Assembly: GCA_030141605.1 (NCBI GenBank)
Contig: JAQGDQ010000088.1
Span: forward strand, 622,001-677,403
Length of the DNA stretch: 55,403 bases
Source of the DNA: Tubiluchus corallicola
Taxonomy: Eukaryota > Priapulida > Priapulimorpha > Priapulimorphida > Tubiluchidae
Direction of reading: 5' to 3'
The notes under the pieces were generated by a model, which saw only the letters and a list, made by a program, of their open reading frames with translations, had not been told where the DNA came from and made no database searches. Position numbers and translations under genes: made by a program. Below are positions 1 through 12,700 of this stretch, one piece after another (the stretch's first letter is position 1; the number at the start of each line of letters is the position of its first letter).

Positions 1-28
1 ACACAATCGGGTTAATGGTCGCTTTTGG

Positions 29-1737
29 GCGATCTTTGGTGCACTAGCCCATATACCGCACAGTGCGGTTTTTGGTCTAGTCCGTATACCGCATGTATTA
101 CTTAAGCAGAGCGGTTATGGAATGCCCAAATACCTGATTAAAAAGCTTTTCGAACGTGTTGAACTTAATCGTGATTTCTTCCTTTATTTAATAACACAAA
201 CATCGAAATAATAATCAATCAAATGTAAATTAAGAATTTAACAAAATAATTAACAATATGAATTTTGGGCAATTAGGATGAGCAGCTAGTTTCCTTCCAG
301 AGTTAATCTTGTAAGTAAATTATATACTAAGAAAATGTATTAATCAAAATTTTAGGCGAGCTTTTTAATTTTTTGCTTATTTCTAGACACCCAGATCAAG
401 ACCTGCTAACCATTTCAGGTAAAATGAGTGTGAAAAATAGAATGCCTGGAGATCGTCCCCTCTGACAAAGTTCAGAATCAAATTATCAAGAAATTCAGGT
501 AAAAAATAAAATATTTTTTTGGGTATTACTGAACTTTCTTATACTGTTATTGCAGTTCACTATGCTTTATGTGATGTAAATATGTTCTTCTGTACACATG
601 AATAAAGCTCAATAGCACCCAAAAGTGCTTACATCATGTGACTCATCAATGCGCGCATAATATTATTTTTAAAAGTCTATTTCAGCACATAAAAATGTTA
701 TATAAACGAAATACTACATGACATGCACTATTAAAATAGGTACGAAAATGTACAAAAATATAATAAAAATATATACAGAATTTAAAAATAAGAATAAAAT
801 AAAAATAGAATAAAAATAAAAATACAGAAGCATCTGTTAAAAAGCCAGAAGCTACATGCATCAATAAATCATGCCATCTTCTAAATATTCTACTATAAAA
901 TCGCGCATCAGTTTGGTGGCAGATATTATTTTCTATAAAAATTGTAAACCCAATTGTTCTTGTTCTTAAGCTATAGGCAGACTATCGCAAAAGTACTTTA
1001 AAATGTTTTATATTGCTTTCTGCACATACTGTAGAAGATGGCGTACCATAAGCATAAGATATGGAAAACTTTTGAAGAGCAATTATGTTGTAAGTGGCGC
1101 GGATCTTGGTTAAACTGCATACTTTGAAATTAACCCACAAGTTATTACTGCATAATTATGTTGTTGCAAAATGAATGAAATAGCTTTCAGACTTTTTGAG
1201 CAAGAGTTAAATTTAGTCCATTACTAGTCCAACGATTAGCAAACGATTATTTGTGGTTATTTATGTCTAAATTATTAGAAATGTAATTGGAAAGTACATG
1301 ACCAAAATGCTTGTGATTATTTTTAACACAGATTTCAACACCGTCAAGAGTTACCTAGCCTGGGTGATATGTCGCACATTATTCAGAATTATATATATAT
1401 ATATGTATATATATATAAACATTTATAATACTTTGCAATGCTTATATAGAGGGAGGTGATATACACAATTCATCAGCACGTAAAAGATATTATTGAGAGT
1501 ATTGTGTTGAGGTTGGTGCTAATGGCAAAGGAAACTAGGTGAGGCACTTGCGTGTGAAGTTGTGGAATTCATGAAAACTGATATTTAATGCGTGTGACAC
1601 ACGCCTAACTCGTGAGAGTTGGCAGTCTGAACTTCCTTGTAAAAGAAACTCATAATTATGCCTCACTTGTTTTCCAGATATTTAGCGCAAGCGCAGTAAT
1701 GTAAATGCGGTATATCGGCTAGTGTACCAAATAGCGC
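29..1737. mobile_element. DNA element with 32-bp terminal inverted repeats
   Basis: Positions 29-60 and the reverse complement of 1706-1737 match at about 28 of 32 bases, with the shared core CACTAGCC[C/G]ATATACCGCA. This delimits a 1.7-kb unit. The interior is AT-rich, has a TATATA tract near 1391-1420, and shows no long ORF on either strand, so it is probably a non-autonomous DNA transposon. I could not identify a clear target-site duplication and cannot assign a superfamily. Confidence 0.5.
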
Positions 1738-2403
1738 CGAATAAATGTAAATTTGAAGGAGGGTCTATAATTTAGTTTGATTCAGGTTGAGTTTATTTTA
1801 ACATGCCATGAACCAAAACACCACTACTTCTACTTAGTCGTCTATATATTGAGTTTGGTGATATATGTTCATATGTACATATATATGTTGCCGCCCAGGG
1901 AGCTGTAGCTTCGGATCTTACATATATATTTTTGGCGATTTATATATCAAAAGAACAGTCTCGACCTAGTGTTGTCTCAATAATGGTTCATTTTTCAAAC
2001 TGGGGTTACCGGGAGAAACGGGCAGCGGAAAACATTTAAAATGACCAGTGTTGAGGTGTGGTGTAATATTGTGTAGAGCCGTGTGTTGTGAGTAATGCTG
2101 GTGTAGTTCGGTGGGCATGAGCATGCTGAGGATGGTCATTGCCATAATTATTGTCACCACCATCATCAACATAATCATTATTAATATTCTTAGAGTTACA
2201 CATAAAATGAGCTAGACATTTGCTTACAATGCCACGTGACATTGTACCTATTCATGGTACATGGTATAGGATTATTTCAAAATTTCAAATTGTGGTATAC
2301 AAATTTGCGGGCTGTGGGTTGAGCATCTGTGCGATCATTTATGTGTTTATGTGCAGCATTTGTAATTTTGAATTAATTTTACTTTACTGACTTCTTATTC
2401 AAT

Positions 2404-2535
<132 letters not shown>

Positions 2536-2964
2536 CAGGGGCGTATTAACCAATAAGCTAACTAGACTATAGCACAGGGCACCAAAGTTTGAGGACTGTC
2601 ACATTTTAGAAAAAAAAGTTATTCTCCTCAGAAAATGTGTTAATATATTAACTTATATATTCATGTAAAGGGCGCATTTTTTATGCACCACAGGTAATTA
2701 CTGAGCGTAGTTTTTATATAAGTGTCACATAATGAACAGATGCAAGGTATTTCACAACAAGCAGTTACACAGCCTGCTTGAAAATAAGTCCTATGCAAAT
2801 ACATATTTTTAGTAATGACCGCGTAGAAACTAGGTTAATAACATTTGTATAAAACACCACAAGCAATTGTTTAATCTGCTCATTACATAAACAACCATAA
2901 ATTCACAATAGAGATAGGCGGGACAGAACTATCAGCCTAAGGCGCCCTATAGCTTGATACTCCC

Positions 2965-2967
<3 letters not shown>
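2536..2967. mobile_element. hAT-type MITE inserted within a (GT)n tract
   Basis: The unit starts CAGGGGCGTATTAA and ends TTGATACTCCCCCG, giving 14-bp inverted ends with 11 matches. The CAGGGG start is typical of hAT elements. It is flanked by TGTGTATG (2528-2535) and TGTGTGTG (2968-2975), an 8-bp duplication with one mismatch, which is the hAT target-site length. There is no coding capacity, so it is a non-autonomous copy of about 432 bp. A GGGC(A/G)CC motif recurs near both ends. Confidence 0.65.

Positions 2968-3046
<79 letters not shown>
2968..3046. repeat. (GT)n microsatellite, right part
   Basis: Pure GT repeats to about 3040, then GTATGTGT. This is the continuation of the 2404-2535 tract after the inserted element. 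Confidence 0.97.
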
Positions 3047-3047
<1 letters not shown>

Positions 3048-3079
3048 AACTAATTATTGCAAGCTGGATGCCCTTTTAA

Positions 3080-3482
3080 TAGGGGTGAGCATCGAACGTT
3101 CGAGTTCGAGCGTTCGAATTCGATTCGAACGAATTTTTTAGTTAGAACTCGATTCGAATCCAAAACTATAGATTCGAATAATTCAGCACTTCAATCACAT
3201 ATGTTCTTTATCACTAAAACGATTGAAACATCATGCAATTAGCGTGATTTAGCTGTGATTTCTGCACACAATTTTATACCAATTACTAGTTGTTTTATTG
3301 TAGAACAAAATCTAGTGATATGCATGATCTTTGTAAGACTAATTTTTACTGGTGGTTCGAAAACTAGTTCGAAATCTTTCAATCTCAATTCGAATTCGAA
3401 ACACTGAAGTTCGGTTCGAATTCGAAAGTCACAAATTCGGTTCAATTCGAATTCGCTTTCTGGTAGAGAATGCTCACCCCTA
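3080..3482. mobile_element. hAT-type MITE with TTCGAA-rich interior
   Basis: The ends are perfect 13-bp inverted repeats, TAGGGGTGAGCAT at 3080-3092 and its complement at 3470-3482. The flanks CCTTTTAA and CTTTTTAA form an 8-bp target duplication with one mismatch, as expected for hAT insertion. The interior is full of overlapping TTCGAA/GAATTC words in both halves, so it can fold on itself. The short ORFs across it are a by-product of this composition, not genes. Confidence 0.75.
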
Positions 3483-6400
3483 CTTTTTAATGGTGTGTGT
3501 GTGCGTGTGCGTCGACAATTTGTTTTATATACAAGCCACTGTAGTTTCTTCTGGTTTTCAAACAAGACTATGGTCGCAGCTACGGACCGCAGCTAGTGCC
3601 CATAAAGATATCTCATATTTAGTTTCCGTTTCAAAGCGAAACTGAATTGTGTATTCTGCATAATAATATTCCGTGAGTGTTTAAAGGCGTATGAATAGCC
3701 TGTTAGAAATACTTTAATAAATTTTGAGGAAGTTTGCACTCATTTTACCGTGGTGGTCGCCGCTGACGGCCATACCGCCGACACAGTTGAGGGAGAAATT
3801 CAAGTTTACCGCCCGAATACATCAGTTACAGAGTATATTGGCAAATTTCGTATCTAACAAAGGGCGCGTTTTTCAAAAGCACAACTAAAGACAGAATTGC
3901 AGAATGTTTAACACTCAAATTACAAATCATTAAAGCATTAGAAACAGAGAGCAACTTAAAATGTTAAAATAATATTACGCGACCTGTTCTTGATAATTAC
4001 TAATATTATTTATATTAATTTTTTGGTTTACATTAGTAGACTGATTTTATTGCAGAGAAAAATACACTGACATAACTCGAGCGCAAAACAATAGCTGACA
4101 GCACCTTTTTTGTGCCAGTTCCCAGAAATACAAAATTAATAATTGCCATTTGTGCAACACATTTTTATACTAATTTAATACTGTGCTGGACAAATTTTGG
4201 AGCACCTTAAGCTGAAGAAGCATACATTCCTCCCGGAGTCAACTGAGCAATCTATATATAAGCTTGTGGGTAAATTGACTCAAATGAGATATTAACGTTG
4301 TAAACACAGAACATGCCTAATTTGGGGGATACTTTCTGGAGTGAATTAGTGGACTGAGTAGTATAGCCTGGTATGTTCAGTAACAGAACAGCATCATAGT
4401 AAAATGTGAATCCTGATATTTTTGCTTATATTGTACCTGGAATTTTACTCAATTAAAGGTAGTCTCATTTATAATGCCTTGGTTTAATATATTAATGTAA
4501 TTTACAATTATAATTAATGTAATTTTTTACAGCATCCGTTCCCTCACTGGACATAACTCTGTGATTAAAAAAGTGAAATTTCCTTGTGCATTGCTTCTGA
4601 ATCTGTTTCCTGATAGCACACCAATTGCGTCCTGACGCACAAGCATAACTGTGTTTTGCTCACTACTCACTTCATCTTCTGAAATGGAATGACTACGTAG
4701 ATTGTTGCGATGCTCAGAACAGCAATAGACTTCCTTATAGGTGGTACTAAAATAATTATGTATTACAAAATGTGTATCATTACTGTACTTTCATGATTTT
4801 AAAAGTTTTGGCAATGTGTACATAATGAAAAAAATATCATTTTTTTATACAATTCAGAATCCTGCAACCAGAATCCAACATTCGGTAACAGGTCTTGTTT
4901 AAATTAGATGGTTATGACTAATTCATGTCATTATTAAGCATATGTGTTTAAGATGAGTTACTGAACCAAGAAAAGTATCTCTATGAGGTTAACAAAATTG
5001 TGATACTAATTAAGCAACCTAACTTTGTATTTTGAACAGTATCAATATTTAGTAATGCTGTGATAAAAATAGCTTAGTGCTATGCATTAGTTATTTGAAA
5101 TCTCCTGAATTAAATGGCGTGGCATAGAAACCTGAAACATGTACGCAAAGCTAGAGGTTCAGCTTTTCTGCAGTAGTAACAAAATTTCAAAAATAATTTG
5201 CTTTTAGTGCTTCGAGTATCTACTATTTGTGCAGTTCATCTTTTATAGAAGTTGTATCTCTATTGGACAAAGTTTTGGACAAATTTTGGTGGTCACTGTT
5301 TGTCTGTGTGGCATTTTGAAAACAAGGATTACCTCACAAACTTGTACAAAAGCAACTGTTACTGCAGGCTGCCTTTGTCTTAATAGTTATCCTCATTACT
5401 AGTTCTTTGTCTCAACTCTGAAAAGCAAGTTCTTAACCTTAGTGTCATTGTAATGCACTTTAAAGAATTGTTATTTTTGGTTGCATTGCTGATTTATCTT
5501 TAGTTTTACTTGTTTGTTTAATAAAGTAGGAAATTAGGAGATAAATCTTATTTAATCAGATGACATTGTGTAGGTCTTACGTCTTCCACTGGGACATCTC
5601 CAGTAAGTGGGTAGGGCAGTGGTTGTGTGTTTTTTCACTGTATGTTCTAGAAGACATTCTATGAAGAAGTATGAAGTGTGCTACTGAAAGCTGGCAATGT
5701 AACAAATCAGATTTTTATGACTATTATAGCTTTTAAATGCACTAGTGCTTTGGGATTTCAGTGGAAACATGCTGTGCAACTTTATGTCATGTTTGTACTT
5801 TTGTGAGGAGACAAGTTTGAGTTGTGTCAGATGACCAGAGATTGGATGAAATGAGCAAAAACAGGAAAAACCTATAATTTTTTGCAAATTTATAGGCTGT
5901 AAGTGACTTGCACAGCAGCTATGTATCGATGTAACTTATCACCAGTTACGCTGCAAAACGACATTCGTGAAAAACACAATAACTGTTTTTATTGAGTTTG
6001 GATATCCAGACTTGGAAAAAAAGTCATTTATGTCACAAATAATTCACCATTTCTGTTGAGAAATATTATCAGTAATATAAAAAATTCTGGTAATTTATTA
6101 TGAAACATCCAGTTACTCATTAGTGTTGAAATGTTTTGATGTTTGTTTGCTCTTTAAACTACAAGAATGCACTATTTATAAATAAAGCTCAGAAAATTCA
6201 TACTTAAATCTTATATCATTTACATAGTGTCCTATTGCTTATAGAACTTGTATTAGCAGCAACCCTGTATAAAACTTGTAAATGTAAACTCCCGCGATGA
6301 CAATTAATGGTAACTCATTTGAAACAAGTTTAGATAACATTGCTTGAAGTTTGAAAAAATAATCACAACATTTCTAGCGCACTCTTCACTAACTAAACAA

Positions 6401-6780
6401 AAGCATTAATTACTTTATATTGCCAATAAGATCAAATAATGTGTTTTTGATGAGTCTGTGGTGCACTTTGGCACAGCAATGGTAATACAGTGCTGTTTTA
6501 TCAGTTAGGCTGAAATTTAAAATATTCTTTTTCAGTTACATAAGTCTTTGAAACAGGTAAGTGTATGCTATGTTATATAAGTTTGAATAGAATTTTTTGG
6601 GATATACTTTAATATTTCTTTTTCTTCCTCTTTAAGCTATTTGTGAGTCACAGAGATGCTGTTTATTTCTTGCTTTGAAATAACGTATGTTATTTTAATG
6701 ATTTGCAGTGTATGGCATATTACAGTTGTGTACTACTTAGCTGCAGAAGCATATAATGTTTTACATTTAACTATTTTCAG
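3483..6780. other. Non-coding stretch upstream of the first CENPI exon found
   Basis: No convincing exon or repeat boundary was found here. A short (GT)n remnant lies at 3491-3511. The missing 5' exon or exons of CENPI probably lie here. A 21-bp segment at 6535-6555 has a strong acceptor and donor, but in the phase required by the next exon it contains TAA, so I did not include it. Confidence 0.4.
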
Positions 6781-9700
6781 ATGCTTCTGATGTAAAGGTT
6801 AGAGGCAACATTGAATTGGCAAATGCTCTGATCGTAATAAAAAAGTGTTCTAATGAAGAGGGTCTTAGCCCGGATAACATCACAGTGCTTTTAGATCTTG
6901 TTGCTAGAAGAAAATTTGGTAGGTTTTTTCAGTTCCATACATTGTCTGTCTATTGTTGTAAGTCGAATTTCAATTGAATCTAATACTTTCAAATTCAATT
7001 CGAATGAAATTTTAATAGTTTGAATTTGAATTGAATCGAACTGAAATGTAAAACAAATAAAAATTTTGTATCAGTTTAAGTAGTAGGAAATTGTTGGAAT
7101 TTTTGACAATCATATTTTTTTTACTTTACTACGTGTAAAATTCTCTGAGACTGAGTTACAACATTTGAAACTTATTTGAAACTCTAAGTGCTAAAAGTAA
7201 AATGCAATTCGAACTGGAATTATGACATTGTATTTGAATGCAAATTCGGATCAAACTTTCGCGATAGATATTTGAATTTAAACGTTCAAGGGACAGCCTT
7301 AATAGTAACGTACCAATCAGGTGCTGTTGTTGGCTGCCATAATTTCAGTTCTTACATATTCAGGTTTTGCGCATTCATTTGTTTAGTTCTGATTTTACGA
7401 CCCATTTACACTAGCGAGTTTTCTTGCCAAGTGTCACGACGCGTGAGTCATGATTTCAATTCTAGCTTTTTCTATTTATTTTTATATTTTGGTTAACATT
7501 GCAGTTTTTTCCGTCAAAATCTTTTTCTTTTACTAGAAATACATTTAATTTACTTGGTATTTTCTGTTGCTAATAAATAATCTATGCATATCTGTAGGTG
7601 GTTTCATTACATAGTTTTATGCTGGCTTAATCACCTGACTTCATGTACATTGCAGAGATGCATGAACCATATGAAAACATCAGATCCATGGGTCTGCAAG
7701 GTCTGAGAAAAGTAACAAAGTATTATACCAAGCCTAAACTTTAAATATGTCCTATTATGAAGCCAGGCCAGTGGGGAAGCAACAAGATCGCAACATAATT
7801 AATTCTCTCTCATCTTTTAAATAAACTAGCTGAAGTCTGGTTGGCAGGTTTCATAATTTATTACGAGTACTACAAATTATATTAGGCCTAATAAAATTAG
7901 AAATAATTGTGATAATCATAAGAAATTAAAGTCGAACCTACTGAAGCTGACAACTGGGATCGATATGTTACACTTCTATGATATTTATGTGGCAATAAAT
8001 AAGTGTGTGTATAGTAGATCAGTAATTTAATTATTATTTGTAACTCGAGCATCAGTCATCATGTCATTAATATGTGATCATGATTGTTTATGTAAACAAT
8101 AAACAACAGAAAGTATTACACTTAGCATGTGACTAAAAGAGAGAACATTATGCAAAACTGAACTGAAATTTGTATCTGAGTAAACCTTTAGTTTTGCAAC
8201 AATTAGATCACTAAAAAACTGGCCTTTCTTGAAAATGATCGACCAGTTTTGCTCACTGATTAAAAATAGAGTTGTCCAAATTTTGTGCATTTGATGATAA
8301 TCATGTCCTCTTCTTCTTAAAACTTTGCCCACTCAAGTTAAACACAACATTCATTTGGTACTGATGAACCAGGGATGCTAATACAATGAAATACTACATT
8401 CAGCTAAGCCTTATGCACAGTTTATTGTAAAATATAAAAACAACTTAAATTAGCTTTATATTTTCTCTTTTTCTTTCTTGTCCTAGATTAATCCAACATT
8501 GATGTCGTCATCCTATCTTGATCTATATACTTTTCTATATTTGCTGCCCTCAAAATTACAAACATCAAAATGACATTAATTTAATAGTAAATCGAGAAAT
8601 AATGCAACGTTTGGGACACCAGGTAACTCACAAGCATGAAAGACTCATACTCAGACTAGAAAACAAAACTTGCTAGGAGCTACTGTCCGACAGTAAGCGC
8701 GAGCTGACACTGAATTCTTTATTCACCGCAAGAAATTTGCCAAGGAACTAGCCGAGGCGTTCACACTAGGCAGTAATTCCCAGGAAGTCAACTCGCAGCA
8801 ACTGCCTGAGAGCATGCAATATTTGCTGATAGTAACTCGCAAATCAGTTCACACTTCCGAGTTTGCTGTCAGAGAGAAAACTTGCAACAGAAAACTCCCT
8901 AGTCTGAACGTGCCATTAACATCCTGGTGTTGTTAAGGCTGACTCTTCTGTTTATAATTTACGGGTAATCAAATGCTTAATTCTATTTCTTACAGCTGAT
9001 TCTGTCAGTTCACAGTTGATCAAATGCTTAATTCCAAAAACTTGCGTGTCTGAAGATGCAGTTCTTTCAGCGTTTGCTTTAATTAATATGAAGAGACCGT
9101 CACAAAAAATTCAGGTACTTTTATATACACTTCGCAAGTTCTATATGACTTTTTTATTGAATTTCTACGAGTTTCAATGTTTCTGTTCGACTACATTAAA
9201 AAAATCACTTAGTTTTGTATTTTTTCAGCTAATGATAGGACATTTCCAAAACACCATGCTTTTTGATTTTATAGACACTTCTGTTATTGTTACTGCATAT
9301 CTAGGTGCAGTGAGGTCTCACTTAACAACTACCTGATTAATTTTATCAATGATTCAACTCACATATCCAGTCATTTTGCTTACTGTATTAAGGCTTTATG
9401 AAGAAGCTATTACTGCCTTAAATCAAACCTATTATGTGAGTATTTGTGATTCATCAGTGGGTGTCAAACTCTAACACAAATTTTTAATCTGTTGACTGTG
9501 TGCGACAATTTTGATTCAGATTTTGTTGCATTGCATCATACATACATATGCCTACGCATTTATTAGGCATTAATGCATGCTGTTAAAAGTAGGCATTTAT
9601 TAGGCATTAATGCATACTGTTAAAAGTAGGCATTTATTAGGCATTAATGCATGCTGTTAAAAGAACAACAAGGCATAATCAAATAATTTCTGGGCTGAGA

Positions 9701-12700
9701 ACACTTAAGACTGTTTGAAACTGAAGAGATCAGTAGGAATCAGTAATACATAGTTGACAGATGGCATTTTGCAGAAATGCAGGAAAATTAAAGTGCCTGA
9801 AAAAGATTTATCAGCAGGATTTATTGCGTCTAAAATAACCAGATTTAGCACTGCGACAATAGAAAGTTGTAGAGAAATAGGAGTTGGTGTGGATAAATGA
9901 CCAATTTCAGCAGGCAATATTATTTAGCTTTACACATTATTTAAGCAAAGTTTGTAATAATTGCAAATAAAGGAAAAGAAATGCTCTTATAAAAAAGCTC
10001 TATTATAAGCCTAAAAATTCTAATTCAAATAAGACTAAAAATAATAAAAACAAACAATACAATGTTTAAATGGAATAATAAAATTTTTGATTTAAGGTTA
10101 TCTAAGCATTATTGATTTTTCCCTTTGGTCCGTTCCCTTTTTATATTATTTCACGTGCAACCATTATTTCGTTTATTTCTTAATTATTTGTTTTAATAAC
10201 CTTTTTAGTTTGCTTTCACTTAACAATGAATTTTGTTGGAACATATTAGTGTGATTAAGTGAGAAATTACTGCATCACATATATTGCAAGAGTGCTTTAA
10301 TATTTTGTGTCCAAATGACTAAAAGAAGTATAAATCTTTTATTGAGTTAGTTTGTATCAGGTTAGTCTGTATCAAGTTTAACAGTCTGCTGGTGAAATTT
10401 TTCACAAGAGCAAAAATGTAGCTAACACATGTATCTTGAACCTGTATCAGTATGAATTTCCTTTGTAGTTTACATTCCAAACTTTATATGTGTTGCTTAT
10501 TTAAATTTCTTTTTTCAGAAACTTATCCTACAATGGATCTTACTTGTGTATGATCTAATTGAGAAAAAAGACAGGTTGCACAGCATTTATCAACTGATTT
10601 TTAATTTACTTGAAAATGATAACCTGGTAAGTGGTATGCACTTTGTTCTGGAGTTTTTCGTTCTTTTTTGTGGTTTGCGAGGTTAATTAATAAGTTCCTA
10701 TTTTCCTTTTATTTACTTGTAACAATTTTGACAAACTGTTTATGTATGTTTTTTTTAAACTTGTTCATTGTGGTTAAAACTGTTCATTATCAGTTGTTGG
10801 TTGTCGATTTGTGAGTTGCAAAAATGGAGTGTAGGAGCTTTGCTACTGTACTTTATTTTTGCTCAAATTGATTTTATATATTAATTACATGCTAAATATT
10901 TTTAAGTATAAATGGTCACGCAAATTTTTGTTATTGGCTGGTGTATGTGATGTATGTACAAATTATACATGCCTTAAAGGCTCAGTTCATTTGTTTATAG
11001 TAAATTTGATCTTTTTTTGTATTTTTTGTTTGTAGTGTGCTGAGGTTTGTCATCTTTTGTATCTTTTGACAAAGAAGGATAATGTTCGCCTGTTTCGTAT
11101 CCGTCGGTTGGTTAGTTTGCAGAGAAGGGTGGTAAGTAGAAGTATATTGGTGCACTATTGTACAAAATCATACATTATAAACACTTTTTTCAGTTTTAAT
11201 GCATCTTGATTTAATGACCAATATATAATCAGATATTTAATTTTCTGATTATCAGCATTTGCCTCTGGAATAAATTATTTTTCTGAAGTTTAGTTTAATA
11301 ATGAGCTGTTTTCATAGTTTATGTAGTATTCATAAAAGTAAGAATACTTTTACTTTTTTATTTTTTAGGGAAAGCATCCTCACATTACTGGCCTTCTAAA
11401 CCTATACAAAGTTTTTGCACCAAATGCTGTGAGTGTGACTGGCAAACAGCAGAAAGTAAGATTATTAGTTGATTTGCCGTAAAGCTCTTGCATAATATGA
11501 CAACAACAATTGCAATACTTTTTTAAAATTTTATTGTCTAGAAGCTTGTGTTACATAAAAGTATGTTGATTTTTCTTCAGCGATTCTTTAAGCACCCAAA
11601 TTCCACTTGGGCAGCTCGAATCCGCACAGCACAGTCACATGTTCATGTGGTGCATCGGCCAATGCATCACATCTTACAGCAATCAAGGTCTGTGGCAGCT
11701 AGGCACGTATGTACGATATTCATTTAATTTTTCGTTATTATTTTTGTTCATTCATTGATGATAATATAATGATATATTTAGCCATCTTCTGTAACACAAT
11801 AGTTTTGCCAAATACTCCCGTGAACCAAATCATGTTGCTAGCTGTAACTTTCTGCATTACACAGAAATTAAGATAATAATTAACTTTTCTAGCTAAATTT
11901 GTAAAAACTATTTTTAGCCTAGGTCAGGAGTAACACAGTCCAATCCTTTGGATTGATGGGCGACTTAACACAGAAAATTAACCATGTTGCAATAACAAAA
12001 GTAGCCTAGCATTAAATACCAGTAATGTCGCACTAAAGCTTTTGCATCTCATTACCAATATTTTATTATTACTCGAATTACTATAATTCGAACTTAACAT
12101 TAAAAATACCTTCAGTGCTGCTTTGATACTTTTTAAAATCTATTTCATCTTTGGATTATGATTACAGGTGCATTTGAGAATGATCAAAAGTATCGAAATG
12201 TATCTGAACAAAACAATTGTAATTTGGTTTGATTGCCTGCATTTATTCCCTTTTGTTTTTTTTTGGAATTTGAAATTGTGTTCATGTTGTTTTCACATCT
12301 TAATATTCTTGTTTAGTGTTGGTAATTACTCTTTTTTCAGCGAGCTAGAAATGCTAATGTAGAGTTATTACCACCACTGATGGCGTCCATGGATTCTGCA
12401 AGCTGTAAATCTGCTACACGGGATAAGATAACAACAAGCGTCAGCACAGAGCCTGATGTCCCATTAATTCAACTCGGCTGCTTCAAAGATTTTGTTGGCA
12501 TGGTTGACAAAGTTGAGGTATTTGTGCTTTTGAAAACAAAGAAAAGCCTAACTTTAAAGAGGATACCTAAAGCAATGTAAAGAGTGATTTCTCTTGTTTT
12601 GCACAATTCTAATACGTTTACACTTTTATGTGTAAAGCAATGCTGAGGTTCACTTAGACATTTTACAACACCAGGTATTTGACACAAATTGGTGTGATTC

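Noticed and set aside
6535-6555. 21-bp CENPI micro-exon flanked by strong splice sites
   Set aside because: In the phase required to enter exon 6781-6918 it contains TAA; it could only be untranslated.
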